DNA of 64,000 nucleotides. Origin: Pseudomonadota bacterium (GTDB lineage: Bacteria > Pseudomonadota > Gammaproteobacteria > Burkholderiales > Burkholderiaceae_C). Under the pieces are notes generated by a model. The model saw only the letters and a program-made list of their open reading frames with translations, made no database searches and was not told the origin of the DNA. Location: assembly GCA_020161145.1 (NCBI GenBank), contig JAIUPQ010000002.1, positions 248,001-312,000 on the forward strand, given 5' to 3'. Positions within the stretch are counted from its first letter, which is position 1, and the number at the start of each line of letters is the position of its first letter. The translations under genes and the position numbers were made by a program. Shown here piece by piece: positions 51,262 to 59,272 of this stretch.

Positions 51262-52224
51262 ATGACGCTGCTGCTTGCGCCCATGGAGGGCTTGCTCGAC
51301 CACCGCCTGCGCGACGTGCTGACGCGGGTGGGCGGCATCGACCGCTGCGTCAGCGAGTTCATCCGCGTCACCGACACCGTGCTGCCGGCGCGCGCCTTCC
51401 TGCGCGTGGTGCCCGAGCTGGCCAGCGGCGGGCGCACCGCAGCCGGTGTGCCGGTGCGGGTGCAGTTGCTGGGCTCAGACCCCACGCTGCTGGCGCTCAA
51501 CGCCGCGCGTGCGGCGCAGTTGGGTTCGCCCGGCGTGGACTTGAATTTCGGCTGCCCGGCCAAAGTGGTCAACCGCCATGGCGGCGGGGCCGCGCTGCTG
51601 GCCGAGCCCGAACTGCTCTACCGCATCACCGCCGCCGTGCGCGCCGCCGTGCCGGCGGGCGTGCCCGTCTCGGCCAAGATGCGCCTGGGCGTGGCCGACG
51701 ATGCCCAGGCGCTGGATTGCGCCCGCGCGCTGGTGGCCGGCGGCGCCGAGGAGCTGGTGGTGCATGCCCGCACCAAGGCGCAGGGCTACCGCCCGCCCGC
51801 CTACTGGGCGCGCGTGGCCGACGTGGCTGCCGCCGTGCCCGTGCCCGTGGTGGCCAATGGCGAAATCTGGCAGGTGGCCGACGCGCAGCGCTGCCGGGCT
51901 GAATCGGGCTGCCACGCGCTGATGCTGGGGCGTGGCATGGTGGCCGACCCGGGCCTGGCGCTGGCGCTGGTGGCCGGAGCCGACCGGCCTGCCGAAGCGC
52001 CAGCCCGCAGCCCCGGCCTGCCCTGGGCCGCACTGCCACCGCTGCTGGCCCGCTACGCCGAACTGGTGCGCGCTGGCGTGGCGCCGCGCCACCAGGCGGG
52101 GCGGCTCAAGCAGTGGCTGCACTACCTGCGCCGCGCCCATCCTGAGGCCCAGGCGCTCTACCAGCGCCTGCGCACCGAGAACGACCCGCAGCGGCTGGCG
52201 GCCGCATTGCTGGCCAGCGGCTAA
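51262..52224 (+). CDS. dusC: tRNA-dihydrouridine(16) synthase
   Basis: A 320-residue FMN-dependent enzyme that reduces uridine in tRNA. MTLLLAPMEGLLDHRLRDVL at the start, the active-site region LNFGCPAKVVNRHGGGAALL with the catalytic Cys, VVHARTKAQGYRPP and VVANGEIW all match DusC specifically rather than DusA or DusB. The C-terminal RLKQWLHYLRRAHPEA is the recognition domain. The ATG at 51262 gives the usual N-terminus; upstream codons in frame belong to the opposite-strand SYLF gene region. Confidence 0.9.
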   Translation: MTLLLAPMEGLLDHRLRDVLTRVGGIDRCVSEFIRVTDTVLPARAFLRVVPELASGGRTAAGVPVRVQLLGSDPTLLALNAARAAQLGSPGVDLNFGCPAKVVNRHGGGAALLAEPELLYRITAAVRAAVPAGVPVSAKMRLGVADDAQALDCARALVAGGAEELVVHARTKAQGYRPPAYWARVADVAAAVPVPVVANGEIWQVADAQRCRAESGCHALMLGRGMVADPGLALALVAGADRPAEAPARSPGLPWAALPPLLARYAELVRAGVAPRHQAGRLKQWLHYLRRAHPEAQALYQRLRTENDPQRLAAALLASG

Positions 52225-52272
52225 AATCGCCCGCTTCGATGAACCGGCTTTGCCGCGCCTTCTACAACCGAC

Positions 52273-53028
52273 ATGGCCGACCCCCGACCGACCGGCGCCC
52301 CAGGTGGCGCCGGTGCGCTGTTTGAGCTGAAATCCACCTCGCTGGCCGCGCTGGCCCTGCACCTCAAAAGTGGCGATCTGGCGGCGCTGGCCGCTGGCCT
52401 GGACGCGCGCTTTGGTGCCACACCCGGCCTCTTCGTGGCCGAGCCGCTGTGCCTGGACCTGACCGCGCTGCGCGAGGCCGAGACCGCACCCGAATGGGCC
52501 GACCTGCTGCCCCTGCTGCGCCGCTGGGGCTTCAACCCCGTGGCGGCGCGTGGCGGCAACCCGGCCCAGATGGCGGCTGCGCTGGCTGCCGGGCTGGCCG
52601 AGGCGGCCGAGGCCACGATGCCGGCCCCCGCGCCCGCCGCGCCACCGCCACCCGAAACCCCCACACCCGCTGCAGTGCCGCAGCCCGCCGTGCCGCCCTC
52701 GGCGCTGGTCATCGACAAGCCACTGCGCTCGGGCCAGCAGGTCTATGCGCGGGGCCGCGATGCGGTGGTGCTCAGCGTGGTCAGCCACGGCGCCGAAGTC
52801 ATCGCCGACGGCCACATCCACGTCTACGGCCCACTGCGTGGCCGCGCGCTGGCCGGCGCCCAGGGCGATACCTCAGCCCGCATCTTTGCCGCCGCCATGG
52901 AGCCGCAGCTCGTCTCCATTGCCGGCACCTGGCGTACCTTCGAAGCGGGCCTGCCCGAGGGCGTGGCCGGCAGGCCGGCCCAGGTGCGGCTGGTGGATGA
53001 CAGGCTGGTCTTCGAGCCGATGAAATGA
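52273..53028 (+). CDS. minC: Septum site-determining protein MinC
   Basis: A 251-residue FtsZ-polymerisation inhibitor. The N-terminal domain (LFELKSTSLAALALHLKSGD) is followed by an Ala/Pro linker (about 115-145) and the C-terminal beta-helix that binds MinD: GQQVYARGRDAVVLSVVSHG, then HIHVYGPLRGRALAGAQGDT. It prevents division near the poles. It is separated from minD by 147 bp, longer than usual, because a dispersed element (53029-53130) occupies the gap. Confidence 0.94.
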   Translation: MADPRPTGAPGGAGALFELKSTSLAALALHLKSGDLAALAAGLDARFGATPGLFVAEPLCLDLTALREAETAPEWADLLPLLRRWGFNPVAARGGNPAQMAAALAAGLAEAAEATMPAPAPAAPPPPETPTPAAVPQPAVPPSALVIDKPLRSGQQVYARGRDAVVLSVVSHGAEVIADGHIHVYGPLRGRALAGAQGDTSARIFAAAMEPQLVSIAGTWRTFEAGLPEGVAGRPAQVRLVDDRLVFEPMK

Positions 53029-53130
53029 GGCCCCCACGCTCCCTGCCGGTCGCTGCCCCCAAGGGGGCGCTCGGCTGCGGACCGGCGAAGCCGGATCCGC
53101 GCCGGTACTGGGTTGGCGGTGGTGCGATGC
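53029..53130 (+). repeat. Post-stop dispersed element, copy 3, between minC and minD
   Basis: It starts immediately after the minC stop with GGCCCCCACGCTCC, then CCGGTCGCTGCC, CCCCCAAGGGGGC, CGGACCGGCGAAGCCGG, ATCCGCGCC and a GGGTTGGCGGTGGTGCG tail. It matches 49300-49403 nearly along its whole length. The C-run/G-run hairpin could attenuate transcription into minD. Confidence 0.8.
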
Positions 53131-53175
53131 GTTGGGGTACTGCCGTATGACGTTTAACCAAAAGGAATTCTTACT

Positions 53176-53991
53176 GTGACCAAAATCGTCGTCGTCACCT
53201 CCGGCAAAGGGGGCGTGGGCAAGACCACGACCAGTGCGGCATTCGCCTCGGGCCTGGCGCTGCGCGGGCACAAGACCGCGGTCATCGACTTCGACGTGGG
53301 CCTGCGCAACCTCGACCTCATCATGGGCTGCGAGCGCCGGGTGGTCTACGACCTGGTCAACGTCATCCACGGCGAGGCCAAGCTCACCCAGGCCCTCATC
53401 AAGGACAAGCAGAGCGACAACCTCAGCATCCTGGCTGCCTCGCAAACCCGCGACAAGGACGCGCTGACCCAGGACGGCGTCGAGCGCGTGCTGGACGAGC
53501 TCAAGGAAATGGGCTTTGACTACATCGTCTGCGACTCGCCCGCCGGCATCGAGACGGGTGCGCTGATGGCCATGCACTACGCCGACGAGGCGCTGATCGT
53601 CACCAACCCCGAGGTCTCGTCGGTGCGCGATTCCGACCGCATCCTGGGCATGCTGTCGTCCAAGACCAAGCGCGCCATCGAAGGCGCCGAGCCCATCAAA
53701 GAGCACCTGCTCATCACCCGCTACAACCCCAGCCGGGTCGAGGGCGGGCAGATGCTGTCGCTGGACGACATCCAGGAAATCCTGCGCACGCCGTTGATCG
53801 GCGTCATCCCCGAGAGCGAAAGCGTGCTCGACGCCTCCAACCAGGGCCTGCCCGCCGTGCACCTCAAGGGCACCGACGTGGCCGAGGCCTATCTGGACGT
53901 GGTCGATCGCTTCCTGGGCGAAGAGCGCCCGCTGCGCTTCACCGAGGCCGAGAAGCCGGGCTTCTTCAAGCGCCTCTTCGGTGGGAGGTAA
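53176..53991 (+). CDS. minD: Septum site-determining ATPase MinD
   Basis: A 271-residue ParA/MinD ATPase. The deviant Walker [17 protein letters not shown] is at residues 9-24, switch regions are [18 protein letters not shown] and [14 protein letters not shown], and the C-terminal amphipathic membrane-targeting helix is GFFKRLFGG. It oscillates with MinE and recruits MinC. The start is a GTG with AAAGGAATTC upstream. minE follows 5 bp after the stop. Confidence 0.97.
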   Translation: MTKIVVVTSGKGGVGKTTTSAAFASGLALRGHKTAVIDFDVGLRNLDLIMGCERRVVYDLVNVIHGEAKLTQALIKDKQSDNLSILAASQTRDKDALTQDGVERVLDELKEMGFDYIVCDSPAGIETGALMAMHYADEALIVTNPEVSSVRDSDRILGMLSSKTKRAIEGAEPIKEHLLITRYNPSRVEGGQMLSLDDIQEILRTPLIGVIPESESVLDASNQGLPAVHLKGTDVAEAYLDVVDRFLGEERPLRFTEAEKPGFFKRLFGGR

Positions 53992-53996
53992 GCCCC

Positions 53997-54260
53997 ATGT
54001 CGCTGCTGTCTTTTCTGCTGGGCGAGAAAAAGAAAACCGCCAGCGTCGCCAAAGAGCGGCTGCAGATCATCCTGGCCCACGAGCGCGCCGGCCTGGGCGC
54101 CAGCGCGCCGGACTACCTGCCCGCGCTGCAGCGCGAGCTGGTGGCGGTGATCTCCAAATACGTCAAGATCTCGCCCAACGACATCAAGGTCAACCTGGAG
54201 CGCCAGGACGACCTCGAAGTGCTGGAAGTCAAGATCGAGCTGCCTGAGGGGCGTGCATGA
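53997..54260 (+). CDS. minE: Cell division topological specificity factor MinE
   Basis: An 87-residue MinE. The N-terminal [20 protein letters not shown] forms the membrane and MinD-binding part, followed by [10 protein letters not shown] and the dimerisation domain ([20 protein letters not shown]). It stimulates MinD ATPase and confines MinCD to the poles. Its stop overlaps the start of the next gene by 4 nt, so the MliC-like gene is probably translated from the same transcript. Confidence 0.96.
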   Translation: MSLLSFLLGEKKKTASVAKERLQIILAHERAGLGASAPDYLPALQRELVAVISKYVKISPNDIKVNLERQDDLEVLEVKIELPEGRA

Positions 54261-54670
54261 AGGGTGGGGCGGCCATCGCGCCGGCGCTGATGGCGCTGGC
54301 CTCGGCCGCCAGCGGGCAGGCCGTGCCGCCGCGAGCGGCATCGGCCGCCACGGCGCCCCAAGGCCCGCCACCCGTGGTGGCCCAGCGCCACCACTACGTC
54401 TGCGACGGCGGCGAGCGCGTACAGACCGACGTCTACCTGACCGAGGCCGGCCCCAGCTTCATCGTGCTGCATTACAAAGGCCACCGCTACGGCCTGGCTC
54501 AGGCCGTGTCCGCCAGCGGCGCCCGCTACGTGGGCCTGGTGGGCACCAACCCCGAGGTGGGGCTGGAATGGTGGGGCAAGGGCAACACGGCCATGCTGGC
54601 CGAAGTCAACCGCCAGGACATCGACGACAGCCGCCGCCTGCTCGACTGCAAGGCCGCCCCGCCGCCATGA
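54257..54670 (+). CDS. MliC-like C-type lysozyme inhibitor domain protein
   Basis: A 137-residue protein. The N-terminal hydrophobic stretch with small residues ([16 protein letters not shown]) could be a signal peptide; there is no lipobox Cys. The domain matches Mli[34 protein letters not shown] and [16 protein letters not shown], including the conserved Ser of SASGARY and the Lys of WGKG that insert into the lysozyme active site, plus a Cys pair for a disulfide. It probably protects peptidoglycan from host or competitor lysozyme. It overlaps minE by 4 nt and the 66-bp element by 4 nt. Confidence 0.8.
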   Translation: MKGGAAIAPALMALASAASGQAVPPRAASAATAPQGPPPVVAQRHHYVCDGGERVQTDVYLTEAGPSFIVLHYKGHRYGLAQAVSASGARYVGLVGTNPEVGLEWWGKGNTAMLAEVNRQDIDDSRRLLDCKAAPPP

Positions 54671-54732
54671 GCGCGCCGGGCCGTTCCCAAGCGCGAATCC
54701 CGCAGCACACAGTGCGGAGGGTAGTCCGATGA
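54667..54732 (+). repeat. 66-bp dispersed element with a 21-codon coupled ORF, copy 2 (upstream of the phosphatase gene)
   Basis: Its ATG overlaps the stop of the MliC-like gene (CCATGA). It encodes 21 codons ([13 protein letters not shown] followed by HTVRRVVR) and its TGA overlaps the phosphatase start (CGATGA). It provides GGAGGG for that gene. It matches 2890-2955 (minus) at 60 of 66 positions with identical length and boundaries. CCGCA/TGCGG and GCAC/GTGC pairings just before the Shine-Dalgarno suggest alternative hairpins. Function is unknown to me. Confidence 0.75.
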
Positions 54733-55214
54733 ACCCGCGTCCGCAGCGCGTGCTGATGGTCTGCATGGGCAACATCTGCCGCAGCCCCACCGCCCATGGC
54801 GTGCTGGCGCACCAGGTGGCCCAGGCCGGCCTGCAGGCCCATGTCGAAGTGGACTCCGCCGGCACCCACGGCTACCACGTGGGCGAGCCGCCCGATCCGC
54901 GCAGCCAGGCCCATGCCGCACGGCGCGGCTACGACCTCAGCGCCCAGCGCGCCAGGCGCCTGACGGTGCAGGACTTCAGCGACTTCGACCTCGTGCTGGT
55001 GATGGACGCCGCCAACGAAACCGCCGCCGCCGCACTGTGCCCGCCCGATCAGCGCCACAAATTGCGCCGGCTGACCGACTACGCCACCCGCCACCGCGCC
55101 ACCGAGGTGCCCGACCCCTATTACGGCGGCGACGCCGGCTTCGAGCGCGTGCTCGATCTGGTCGAAGACGCCTGCACCGGCGTGTTGAACGACGTCAGGC
55201 CCTCGGCCAGATAG
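54729..55214 (+). CDS. Low-molecular-weight protein-tyrosine-phosphatase
   Basis: A 161-residue LMW-PTP/arsenate reductase fold protein. The P-loop CMGNICRSPTA holds catalytic Cys12 and Arg18, and the general acid Asp is in VPDPYYGGDAGFE. DSAGTHGYHVGEPPDPRSQA is also conserved. The DPYYGG acid loop favours the phosphatase rather than arsenate reductase. Substrates are unknown; the gene is not next to exopolysaccharide genes. Its ribosome binding site comes from the 66-bp element. The last 94 bp overlap the convergent LysR gene. Confidence 0.9.
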   Translation: MNPRPQRVLMVCMGNICRSPTAHGVLAHQVAQAGLQAHVEVDSAGTHGYHVGEPPDPRSQAHAARRGYDLSAQRARRLTVQDFSDFDLVLVMDAANETAAAALCPPDQRHKLRRLTDYATRHRATEVPDPYYGGDAGFERVLDLVEDACTGVLNDVRPSAR

Positions 55215-56080
55215 TCCAGCAGCGCCCGCACCGACGAGGCCAGGCCGCGCCGCGAGGCAAACACCGCGTGCACCAGATCGGTGGGCAGCGACCAGTCCGG
55301 CAGCAGCGGCGCCAGCCGCCCCGCCGCCAACGCATCGGCAGCCAGTGGCCAGGGCAGTTGCACCGCACCCAGACCCGCCTCGGCGGCACCCGCCAGCAGA
55401 TGCAGGTCGCCACTGGCCAGGCGCGGCGTGTGCACATAAGGCGTGCGCTCGCCATCGGGGCTGACCAGCGGCCAGGTGGCCTGGCCGGTGGGTGTCACCG
55501 GCCCCAATGTGGGCCAGCGCGAGAACTGCTGCGGGTGATGCGGCTCGCCCAGCTCGGCCATCAACGCCGGGCTGGCAAACAGGCCTTGGCGCACCTCACA
55601 CAGCGCCCGCATGGCCAGACTGCTGTCCGACAGCGGCAGCGGCCGCGCGCGCAGCGCCAGATCCACGCCTTCCGCCACCAGATCCACCGGCCGGTTCAGT
55701 GGCAGCACGTGCAGCCGCACCAGCGGATGCCGCGCCGCAAACGTGACCAGCAGCGGCCCCACCTGGGCGCGCAGCAAGTCGATGGGGCAGGCCACGCGCA
55801 ACTGGCCGCAGGGCTCGGCCTGGGCGCTGGCCACCACCGCCTCGGCCGCCTCGGCCTCCTCGCGCATGGCCTTGGCGTGGGTGTAGAAGGCCTGGCCCAC
55901 CTCGGTCACCGTGAGCTGGCGCGTCGAGCGCTGCAGCAGCCGCGTGGCCAGCCGCGCCTCCAGCGCCGCCACCCGCCGCGACAGCTTGGACTTGGACTCG
56001 CCCAGCGCCCGCGCGGCGGCCGAAAACCCGCCGTGCTCGACCACGGCGGCAAAGTAGAGCAGGTCGTTGAGATCGTGCAT
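55121..56080 (-). CDS. LysR-family transcriptional regulator
   Basis: A 319-residue LysR protein. The N-terminal winged helix-turn-helix is DLLYFAAVVEHGGFSAAARA, then GESKSKLSRRVAALEARL. The effector domain starts near residue 90 (GQLRVACPIDLLRAQVGPLL). The subgroup with LRVACPxD is often linked to redox or aromatic-compound genes. Its start is 41 bp from the divergent PaaI-type thioesterase, the usual LysR-target layout, so it probably controls that gene. Its 3' end overlaps the phosphatase gene by 94 bp, unusually long. Confidence 0.9.
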   Translation of the reverse strand: MHDLNDLLYFAAVVEHGGFSAAARALGESKSKLSRRVAALEARLATRLLQRSTRQLTVTEVGQAFYTHAKAMREEAEAAEAVVASAQAEPCGQLRVACPIDLLRAQVGPLLVTFAARHPLVRLHVLPLNRPVDLVAEGVDLALRARPLPLSDSSLAMRALCEVRQGLFASPALMAELGEPHHPQQFSRWPTLGPVTPTGQATWPLVSPDGERTPYVHTPRLASGDLHLLAGAAEAGLGAVQLPWPLAADALAAGRLAPLLPDWSLPTDLVHAVFASRRGLASSVRALLDYLAEGLTSFNTPVQASSTRSSTRSKPASPP

Positions 56081-56120
56081 GGCGCCGATGGTAGGGTGTA
56101 TGCCCATGCCAGGAGCCACC

Positions 56121-56546
56121 ATGCCCCCACTTGCCGACCGCATCCGCGCCAGCTTCGAGGCCCAGGCCCTGATGCACACCCTGGGCGCCAGCCTGGAGCG
56201 GGTCGAGCCGGGCGAGGTGCACATCGCATTGCCGCACAGCGCGCGCATTGCACAGCAGCAAGGTTTCGTCCATGCCGGCGCCCTCACCAGCATCGCCGAC
56301 AGCGCCTGCGGCTATGCCGCGCTCACCCGCATGCCGCCGGGCAGCGAAGTGGTCTCGGCCGAGTTCAAGATCAACCTGCTGCGCCCCGCCATCGGCCAGC
56401 GCTTTCTGGCCATCGGCAAGGTAGTGAGCAGCGGCCGCACCCTCACCGTCTGCACGGGCGAGGTGCACGCTCATGCGGCAGACGGCACGCACAAGCTGGT
56501 GGCACTGATGCAGGCCACCATGGTGCGGGTGGAGGCGGTGGGGTGA
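56121..56546 (+). CDS. PaaI-type hotdog thioesterase
   Basis: A 141-residue acyl-CoA thioesterase-like protein. GFVHAGALTSIADSACGYAA contains the Asp/His region typical of PaaI, and EVVSAEFKINLLRPAIGQRF follows the fold. AGGAG lies five bases before the ATG at 56121. It is divergent from a LysR gene and likely regulated by it. The substrate is unknown; phenylacetyl-CoA-type or general acyl-CoA clearance are options. Confidence 0.85.
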   Translation: MPPLADRIRASFEAQALMHTLGASLERVEPGEVHIALPHSARIAQQQGFVHAGALTSIADSACGYAALTRMPPGSEVVSAEFKINLLRPAIGQRFLAIGKVVSSGRTLTVCTGEVHAHAADGTHKLVALMQATMVRVEAVG

Positions 56547-56649
56547 GACCGGGCGACATGCTGACCCATTTCTGCTCTGTTGGAGTAGACGCCTTTTTTG
56601 CGGCACGAGGCAGGCCCTATCTCTGCGCATCGATAGATTGGACTCAACG

Positions 56650-57021
56650 ATGAAGCTGAAGTCGGCATGGCTTGTGACCTGGGAATGGATCGGCGATCAC
56701 GCTGTCGTAAAAGAAGAGGAAAAAGTGGTGGCGCTGGTGAACTACCGCCGAGGGGGCGAGTATGTGAAGGACGTCGTGGAGCACCTGTACATCGCTAAAA
56801 CCTCGTCGCCTGTCGAGAAGGCAACATACGCTCGAAATCCGAACGCCAATCCGTATCGTGCTCAATTCGATACGCGCAACGGGATACCCTGGCAAGGCCG
56901 CATTCATTGCGGCCATAACCCTTGGTTGTACGCGCGTCTGGTCAGCAACGTTCGCACAGTGAACACTGCGGAGGGAGAGGTTCTGCGTTGGGACGAGCGG
57001 TCTTTACCGGTGCCCCATTGA
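56650..57021 (+). CDS. Small protein of unknown function, possible accessory gene
   Basis: A 123-residue soluble protein: MKLKSAWLVTWEWIGDHAVV, then VVALVNYRRGGEYVKDVVEH and NPNANPYRAQFDTRNG. CGHNPWLYARLVSNVRTV precedes an acidic end. Repeated Trp, Asn-Pro and HCGHNP motifs give a distinctive but unfamiliar profile. I recall similar unnamed proteins in diverse bacteria but no function. Codon use is visibly less GC-rich than in its neighbours (gaa, aaa, cgt, tat frequent), which suggests transfer. It is 12 bp from the next gene. The ATG at 56650 is chosen over a TTG at 56638. Confidence 0.6.
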   Translation: MKLKSAWLVTWEWIGDHAVVKEEEKVVALVNYRRGGEYVKDVVEHLYIAKTSSPVEKATYARNPNANPYRAQFDTRNGIPWQGRIHCGHNPWLYARLVSNVRTVNTAEGEVLRWDERSLPVPH

Positions 57022-57033
57022 GGACCTTTCCCT

Positions 57034-57498
57034 ATGAAGGAAGTGGGCACATACAACGGTGTGGCTGAAGATATCTCTCCTAAGCTCGTCACCGTGGAGT
57101 GCCTTGTGACCCCCCAAAAAGATCTCATCGACGCCGACAACCAGTGGATCAACACCTGGCTGGGCAAAGGCTATGTGCACGCCTGGTTTTCATGGATCGA
57201 GTGGATCACGCTGACCGTGGCCATTCTGTCGGTCTGCCGCCGGCTCTGGCCCGACATGCACCGCTGGCCGGACTGGTACGCCTGGCCCGTGCTGGCCGTG
57301 GGCGCGCTGTCCAGCGTGCTGGTGTTCCTGTCGGGCATCAAAGGCTTTTCCACCTATCTGGTGGACACCACCGGCGCGCGGCGCTGGCCCAAATGGTTGC
57401 AATGGGTGTTGGTGGGCCTGCTGTCGGTGACCGTGCCCGTCTCGCTGGCCGTTACGCTCATCCCCATTGCCCTGGGCATCATGGCCGGCGGCGGGTGA
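57034..57498 (+). CDS. Membrane protein of unknown function, paired with the preceding gene
   Basis: A 154-residue protein. The soluble N-terminus (about 1-45, YNGVAEDISPKLVTVECLVT) is encoded by relatively AT-rich codons like the upstream gene. Three hydrophobic helices then follow (ITLTVAILSVC, WPVLAVGALSSVLVFLSGIK, WVLVGLLSVTVPVSLAVTLI) in GC-rich host-like codons. The composition change near 57130 could mark a junction. No family is recognised. Together with the 56650 gene it forms a compact two-gene unit with a soluble and a membrane partner. Confidence 0.6.
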   Translation: MKEVGTYNGVAEDISPKLVTVECLVTPQKDLIDADNQWINTWLGKGYVHAWFSWIEWITLTVAILSVCRRLWPDMHRWPDWYAWPVLAVGALSSVLVFLSGIKGFSTYLVDTTGARRWPKWLQWVLVGLLSVTVPVSLAVTLIPIALGIMAGGG

Positions 57499-57552
57499 GG
57501 GCCGCCCAAGGCGGGTTATCGTAGATTCACCCCAACCTCCACCTCACACGCC

Positions 57553-58680
57553 ATGAAATCCCTGGGTCAACGCGCCAGCGGCCTGCGTCTTGAGCGCATG
57601 CAAGCCTCGCCGCTGTGGAGCGGCAGCGGTTTTCGCAACGGCTACCCGGTGCGGCCCGATCTGCGCCAGGGCGCCATGCCGCCCATGGGCGAGATCCTCT
57701 GCCCGCGCGGCCGCCAGTTGCCGGCCGGCCCGCTGCCGGCCATGAGCCCGCTGGCCGACTGGCTGCGCCCGCCCGCCACGGGCCTGCGCGCCACCTGGCT
57801 GGGGCATTCCACGGTGCTGGTGGAGATCGGCGGCCTGCGCGTGCTGACCGATCCCGTCTGGGGTCCGCGCGCCTCGCCCACGCGGCTGGCCGGGCCGCGC
57901 CGCTTTCAGCCGGTGCCGCTGACGGTGCGCGAGCTGCCGCCCATCGACGTGGTGCTGATCTCGCACGACCACTACGACCACCTGGACTACCCCACCATCC
58001 GCGAGCTGGTGCGCCACCAGCCGCAGGCCCAGTACGTCACCACGCTGGGCGTGGGCGCCCACCTTGAGGCCTGGGGCGTGCCGCCCGCGCGCATTGCCGA
58101 GCTGGACTGGTGGCAGGCCTGGCAGGCGCCGGGCGCCGAGCTGGCCATTCACGCCGCACCGTCGCAGCACTTCTCGGGCCGCGCCCTCAAAGACCGCAAC
58201 GGCACGCTGTGGGCCTCGTTTGCGCTCGTCGGCGCCCACCACCGCGTGTTCTTCAGCGGCGACACCGGGCTGACCGACGCCTACGCGCTGATCCGCGAGC
58301 GGCTGGGCCCGTTCGATCTGGTGATGCTGGAAGTGGGCGCCTTCCACCCGGCCTGGGGCGACATCCACCTGGGCCCGGCCCACGCGCTGGAGGCGCATGC
58401 GCTGCTGGGCGGCGGCCTGCTGCTGCCCGTGCACTGGGGCACCTTCTGCCTGGCCGTGCACGACTGGGACGAGCCGGTGGAGACCTTGCTGCGTCTGGCC
58501 CCGCAGCACGGCGCCCCACTGGTGCTGCCGCGCCTGGGCCAGACCGTGGAGCCGCCGCAGGTGCGCGAGCAAGGCCGCCCGCCCGAGCCATGGTGGCGGG
58601 CGGTGCAGGGCAGCGGGGTGCTGCCGCCCGAGCCTGAGATGGCGCCGCTGCCCAAGAGCGTGCAGTGGCCGCTGGATTGA
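57553..58680 (+). CDS. Metallo-beta-lactamase-fold hydrolase (UlaG/NAPE-PLD-like)
   Basis: A 375-residue protein. ATWLGHSTVLVEIGGLRVLT, then ISHDHYDHLDYPT (HxHxDH), PSQHFSGR, FFSGDTGLTD and LLPVHWGTFCL place it in the UlaG/NAPE-PLD branch of the MBL fold. Relatives act on phosphodiesters or lactones, so a membrane phospholipid or signalling substrate is possible. An N-terminal extension (1-75) precedes the domain. It is followed 44 bp later by the YidD-like gene. Confidence 0.88.
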   Translation: MKSLGQRASGLRLERMQASPLWSGSGFRNGYPVRPDLRQGAMPPMGEILCPRGRQLPAGPLPAMSPLADWLRPPATGLRATWLGHSTVLVEIGGLRVLTDPVWGPRASPTRLAGPRRFQPVPLTVRELPPIDVVLISHDHYDHLDYPTIRELVRHQPQAQYVTTLGVGAHLEAWGVPPARIAELDWWQAWQAPGAELAIHAAPSQHFSGRALKDRNGTLWASFALVGAHHRVFFSGDTGLTDAYALIRERLGPFDLVMLEVGAFHPAWGDIHLGPAHALEAHALLGGGLLLPVHWGTFCLAVHDWDEPVETLLRLAPQHGAPLVLPRLGQTVEPPQVREQGRPPEPWWRAVQGSGVLPPEPEMAPLPKSVQWPLD

Positions 58681-58724
58681 GGGGCAGGGCGCTCAACCGT
58701 TGCCGCTCTCTCCATTCACACCCC

Positions 58725-59129
58725 ATGCGCACCATTGCTCTACCGGCCATCCAGTTCTACAAACGCCGCATCTCGCCGCACAAGGGTTTTTGCTGCGCGT
58801 ACCGCGTCCATCTTGGGCGCAGCAGTTGTTCCACCCTCGGCTACAGAGCTATTCGCCGATACGGCGTGTGCATCGGGCTGGTGGTGCTCAGGCGCAGGTT
58901 GACGCTCTGCGGAATCACCCATGGTCGGTTTCGGGGCATGCACCCATCTGACCAGCGTGGCAGTGCGCCATGCGATCTGCCGTGCGACCTGAACTGCGTG
59001 CCGGACACCTGGGGAGACGACTGCCATCGCGCCAGCGACTGCCTCAATTGCTGCTCTTGTGACTGGCCTTCGCGCGACAAGCGCAGCGACAGGCACAAGG
59101 GCGTCTACATCCCGCCAGCCCGCCGATGA
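58725..59129 (+). CDS. YidD-like membrane protein insertion factor with Cys-rich C-terminus
   Basis: A 134-residue protein. The N-terminal half matches the YidD family: AIQFYKRRISPHKGFCCAYR, SSCSTLGYRAIRRYGVCIG and LRRRLTLCG. The C-terminal half is unusual, with eight Cys residues in DLPCDLNCVP, DDCHRASDCLNCCSCDW and the preceding APC. That suggests metal binding or disulfides rather than the usual short basic tail. Such Cys-tailed YidD relatives exist in some proteobacteria. It stands away from yidC/rpmH, where canonical yidD sits. Composition is less GC-rich than the flanking genes. Confidence 0.75.
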   Translation: MRTIALPAIQFYKRRISPHKGFCCAYRVHLGRSSCSTLGYRAIRRYGVCIGLVVLRRRLTLCGITHGRFRGMHPSDQRGSAPCDLPCDLNCVPDTWGDDCHRASDCLNCCSCDWPSRDKRSDRHKGVYIPPARR

Positions 59130-59272
59130 CGGCGGCCCGGCTGCGTCCCATCGTCCCACCCCTTGCAACAATCCATCCCATCCGCCCCGGCTAGTGCGCG
59201 GGGGGCATCGCCTTCATCATTGAGCCCATGGAACACGGTGCAGATCGCATCCGTGCAGACAAGGAGCGAGAT

